Assembly (NCBI GenBank): GCA_002336815.1
Contig: DDEU01000053.1
Location: forward strand, 1 to 14,942
From: Chitinophagaceae bacterium UBA1946
Lineage (GTDB): Bacteria; Bacteroidota; Bacteroidia; Chitinophagales; Chitinophagaceae
DNA: 14,942 nt
Reading direction: 5' to 3'
Part shown: positions 12,451 to 14,942 of the stretch, in pieces
Layout: each line of letters opens with the position of its first letter
How positions within the stretch are numbered: position 1 is the stretch's first letter
The notes under the pieces: model-generated
Told to the model about the DNA's origin: nothing
The model's database searches: none
What the model saw: only the letters and a program-made list of their open reading frames with translations
Program-made: the position numbers and the translations under genes

Positions 12451-14244
12451 TTAGAAAGTATATTTTCCTTCAGCGATCAGTTTGTCTGCGATCCTGCGTC
12501 TTGCGTCTTTACTGTTGAACGGCGTTGCTTTTGTAAAACGTTTTAAGCCCAGCAGCATCACCCTCAGCTCATCTCCTTCTGCAAATGCATTGATGGCTTC
12601 CTTGCCCGCTTTGTTTGTTTTGTCTACCGCATCATTCAGGTAACAACGCAGCAGGTCGGTGTAGATGCTGCTGTTTGCTTGGCCTTTCTTATCCACTATT
12701 TTCATTACCCTCAGCAATGTACTTTCTGCCACGAAAGTTTCAATGGCCATATCTGCAATGTTCATCAGTATCTCCTGCTCATCGCTGATCTTCATCATCA
12801 ATTTTTGCACGGCTGCGCCTGCCACCATCAATATCGCTTTCTTCATATTCACAATGGCTTTCTTTTCCGCAGCAAAATAGCTTTCATCATCGTTACCAAA
12901 TTCAGGAATGCTCATCAGTTCTTTCGACACTGCCATGGCCGGCCCCATCAGGTCGAGCTTTCCTTTCATTGCTCTTTTAAGGATCATGTCTACGGTAAGC
13001 AAACGGTTGATCTCGTTGGTGCCTTCAAAAATGCGGTTGATGCGGCTATCACGATAAGCCCGGCTGATCATGTATTCATCACTAAATCCATTGCCGCCAA
13101 ATACCTGCACGCCTTCGTCCACCGCATAATCCAGCACTTCGCTGCCATGCACTTTTAAAATAGCACATTCCACGGCGTATTCTTCTGCGGCGATCAGCAG
13201 CGCTTCATTAAAAGGCTTGCCCGCATTTACCATTTCCACTTCCTTATCATCGATCCATTTGGCTGTTCTGTACAACGCACTTTCACTGGCAAATATCCTG
13301 ATGGCCACTTCGGCCAGCTTGTACTTGATGGCACCAAAATTGGCGATCGCAGTTTTAAACTGCTCTCTTGTTTTGGCGTATTCAATCGTACCTCCCAGTG
13401 CCATTTTAGAAGCACCTATTACCGCAGCGCCCAATTTCAAACGGCCAATATTTAAGATATTAAAAGCGATGATATGCCCCTTGCCTATTTCACCCAGCAA
13501 ATTTTCTACCGGCACTTTACAATCCTGGAAATACAACTGCACCGTGGATGAACCCTTGATGCCCATCTTGTGTTCTTCGGGCCCCTGGGTAAAACCCTCA
13601 AAGCCACGCTCAACTATAAACGTAGAAAATTTATCGCCGTCAATTTTTGCAAACACGGTGTACACATGCGCAAAACCACCGTTGGTGATCCAGCACTTTT
13701 GTCCATTTAAAATATAATGTTTGCCATCAGCACTCAGCACAGCCGTTGTTTTGGCGCCTAATGCATCGCTGCCGCTGTTGGGTTCCGTTAATCCATAAGC
13801 GCCTTTCCATTCGCCGGTTGCCAGTTTGGGAATGTATTTTTTCTTTTGTTCTTCGGTACCAAAATACAGGATGGGCAGGGTACCGATGCCGGTATGTGCA
13901 GCTACCGCTACACTAAAGGAATAGCCACCGCCAAGCCCTTCATTTATTAAAGTAGAGGTAACAAAATCTTTTCCCAATCCACCCAGTTCCTCCGGTATGG
14001 CCGCACCAAGTAGCCCCTGTTCGCCGGCTTTGTCCATCAGAGAAGGCATGAGGCCGGGTTCAGACTGGTCGATCCTTGCAACAATAGGATTGATCTCTGT
14101 TGCCAAAAATTGCAGGCACATGTCTTTTACCATCTGCTGCTCTTCAGAAAAATCTTCCGGTGCAAAACTGTCGAAGGCATTGCTTTCTTTGATCAACCAT
14201 TCGCCTCCTTTAAGAGAGGGCGTGGAGTTTGTTGTTGTATTCAT
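12451..14244 (-). CDS. Acyl-CoA dehydrogenase, long/very-long-chain type
   Basis: This flavoprotein (597 residues from ATG 14244) performs the first oxidation of fatty-acyl-CoA in beta-oxidation, passing electrons to an electron-transfer flavoprotein. It has the three-part fold: an N-terminal helical domain (about 30-140), a middle strand domain containing YGLTEPNSGSDA (about 150-161) and a C-terminal helical domain. The catalytic base is E407 in FEGTNEINR, the position used by short-, medium- and very-long-chain enzymes. A C-terminal extension beyond about residue 425 matches the larger VLCAD/ACAD9-like members. An in-frame ATG at 14265 would add 7 residues (MRAKRSH) and lies in a hairpin, so I chose 14244, whose MNTTTNSTPSLKGGEW start is the more natural. 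The MarR gene upstream on the same strand may regulate it. A terminator follows. Confidence 0.93.
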   Translation of the reverse strand: MNTTTNSTPSLKGGEWLIKESNAFDSFAPEDFSEEQQMVKDMCLQFLATEINPIVARIDQSEPGLMPSLMDKAGEQGLLGAAIPEELGGLGKDFVTSTLINEGLGGGYSFSVAVAAHTGIGTLPILYFGTEEQKKKYIPKLATGEWKGAYGLTEPNSGSDALGAKTTAVLSADGKHYILNGQKCWITNGGFAHVYTVFAKIDGDKFSTFIVERGFEGFTQGPEEHKMGIKGSSTVQLYFQDCKVPVENLLGEIGKGHIIAFNILNIGRLKLGAAVIGASKMALGGTIEYAKTREQFKTAIANFGAIKYKLAEVAIRIFASESALYRTAKWIDDKEVEMVNAGKPFNEALLIAAEEYAVECAILKVHGSEVLDYAVDEGVQVFGGNGFSDEYMISRAYRDSRINRIFEGTNEINRLLTVDMILKRAMKGKLDLMGPAMAVSKELMSIPEFGNDDESYFAAEKKAIVNMKKAILMVAGAAVQKLMMKISDEQEILMNIADMAIETFVAESTLLRVMKIVDKKGQANSSIYTDLLRCYLNDAVDKTNKAGKEAINAFAEGDELRVMLLGLKRFTKATPFNSKDARRRIADKLIAEGKYTF

Positions 14245-14259
14245 ATGAGATCGTTTTGC

Positions 14260-14285
14260 CCTCATCCCCTGAAGGGGTAATGAGG
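14260..14285. promoter_or_regulatory. Hairpin just upstream of the acyl-CoA dehydrogenase start
   Basis: CCTCAT (14260-14265) pairs with ATGAGG (14280-14285), and CCCC (14266-14269) pairs with GGGG (14274-14277) around a TGAA loop, leaving a 2-nt bulge (14278-14279). It sits 15 nt from the chosen start, in the presumed leader. It could affect translation or be a repeat remnant; nothing in the sequence decides. Confidence 0.45.
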
Positions 14286-14319
14286 ATTATTATCAATTAA
14301 ATCGCTTTTCTTTAATCCA

Positions 14320-14359
14320 TTTCTCGTTGAACTGTTTCTAGTTATTTGTTTCTCGTTTG
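14320..14359. repeat. TTTCTCGTT direct repeats, inverted to the next repeat pair
   Basis: TTTCTCGTT occurs at 14320-14328 and 14349-14357. Between them GTTTCTAGTT (14334-14343) is an exact 10-bp inverted match to AACTAGAAAC (14429-14438) in the repeat to its right, so the two ends could pair across about 85 nt. The tract looks like decayed copies of one sequence. Confidence 0.5.
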
Positions 14360-14410
14360 TAAGAGCTTTTAAACCTTTATCACAAAGTAATATGGCAACA
14401 GATAAAAGTT

Positions 14411-14514
14411 ATAATCCCTCCAACGGGAAACTAGAAACTTTACCAAAAACACTATCACAATTTCGTTAAGCCCTCAACCTAAAATCCCCCCAACGAGATA
14501 CAAGAAACTTACTT
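14411..14514. repeat. Two 30-bp imperfect direct repeats in the MarR/dehydrogenase gap
   Basis: Copy A (14411-14440) and copy B (14481-14510) start exactly 70 bp apart and agree at 25 of 30 positions by hand alignment. The shared core on the plus strand is CCAACG followed later by AGAAACTT. Copy B runs into the stop codon of the MarR gene (14509-14511). They may be remnants of an intergenic repeat or of a small inserted unit. No gene lies in the gap (14245-14508), and I see no promoter box that convinces. Confidence 0.6.
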
Positions 14515-14942
14515 AAGATTATCATACACTTTCTGCAACACTTCTTTCGCTATCTCTATCTGCCCGTTGGTAACACCTTCCAGCGCTTCGTTCAATGTTT
14601 GATTGGCCAGGAAAATGGTTTGTTCCTGTAATTGTTCCGCTTCTTTGGTAAGGTAGATGAGGTTAATGCGGCGATCGTCTTTACTCGGCACCCGTTTTAC
14701 CAGTTTCAATTTTTCGAGATTATCTACCAGCCTGGTAATACTCGGCTTATCCCTGAAAGTGGCATCACACAACTGCTGCTGGCTCTGCCCATCCTCCTTC
14801 CATAAATGATACAGCACACTCCACTGTTCAATGGTTACATCCAGGTTGGCCTGCTTAAAATTCTTTTGTAATCGCCTCGCAATGGCAGTGCTGGCCTTGC
14901 CCGTAACAAAGCTGTAGAGCTCCCCTTTTTTAAATTGGTTGT
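14509..14942 (-). CDS. MarR-family transcriptional regulator, 5' end cut by window edge
   Basis: The frame is open to the right edge, giving 143 residues plus a stop; MarR proteins are usually about 150, so only a few residues are missing. Visible parts are a first helix (GELYSFVTGKASTAIARRL), then TIEQWSVLYHLW, the winged-helix recognition region (KPSITRLVDNLEKLKLV) and the wing with the family hallmark DDRRINLIYLT. The C-terminal helix provides the dimer face. A GTG at 14817 lies inside the conserved WSVLYHLW stretch and cannot be the start. Being on the same strand and just upstream of the acyl-CoA dehydrogenase, it may sense acyl-CoA or a fatty acid and control beta-oxidation genes. That is inference from neighbourhood; many MarR proteins respond instead to phenolics or oxidants. 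Confidence 0.9.
   Translation of the reverse strand, partial: NQFKKGELYSFVTGKASTAIARRLQKNFKQANLDVTIEQWSVLYHLWKEDGQSQQQLCDATFRDKPSITRLVDNLEKLKLVKRVPSKDDRRINLIYLTKEAEQLQEQTIFLANQTLNEALEGVTNGQIEIAKEVLQKVYDNLK

Noticed and set aside
12679..13158. 159-codon plus-strand frame within the acyl-CoA dehydrogenase
   Set aside because: It is histidine- and phenylalanine-rich antisense of a well-conserved enzyme.
1..14942. CRISPR array, insertion sequence, phage, tRNA or rRNA
   Set aside because: No regularly spaced repeats, transposase or integrase motifs, or cloverleaf or rRNA signatures were seen on either strand.

Overview
The window looks like chromosomal DNA from a Bacteroidota bacterium, most likely of the Chitinophagaceae type. 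This rests on the protein families and their style, on TAnnTTTG-type -7 promoter boxes in place of TATAAT, on starts without Shine-Dalgarno sequences, and on secreted proteins whose signal peptides end in AQ or SQ. No lineage marker such as rRNA is present, so the family-level assignment is inference.

Left part (1-2517, all minus strand): the start of a potassium-uptake Kdp operon. Reading right to left, a NtrC-type sigma-54 response regulator is closed by a hairpin terminator. It is followed by three very short membrane-protein ORFs (32, 27 and 25 residues, the last being KdpF) and then the first 159 residues of KdpA, which runs off the left edge. The three microORFs sit in tandem with gaps of 4-12 nt.

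Middle-left (2518-4390, minus): a 2-oxoacid:ferredoxin oxidoreductase beta subunit (KorB-like) with its own terminator and no alpha subunit beside it. Next come about 400 bp of non-coding DNA with strong hairpins, and then a small AhpD/CMD-type redox protein.

Centre (4391-12430): a large secreted beta-propeller protein with many Asp-box repeats (plus), converging with only 7 bp on a secreted N-acetylmuramoyl-L-alanine amidase (minus). The amidase is divergent from a two-gene plus-strand unit: a secreted M48 zinc metallopeptidase and an exported 525-residue protein of unknown function. A strong 13-bp-stem terminator at about 12395-12430 lies between that unit and the convergent gene to its right.

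Right part (12431-14942, minus): a long-chain-type acyl-CoA dehydrogenase, a repeat-scarred non-coding gap of about 260 bp, and a MarR-family regulator cut by the right edge. The MarR gene is a plausible regulator of the fatty-acid gene.

Most of the window is ordinary core-type Bacteroidota sequence, and I see no mobile element, CRISPR array, tRNA or rRNA. The parts most worth a second look are the microprotein cluster and possible sigma-54 control at kdp, the lone korB, the repeat-bearing intergenic regions, and the M48 plus unknown-protein pair.
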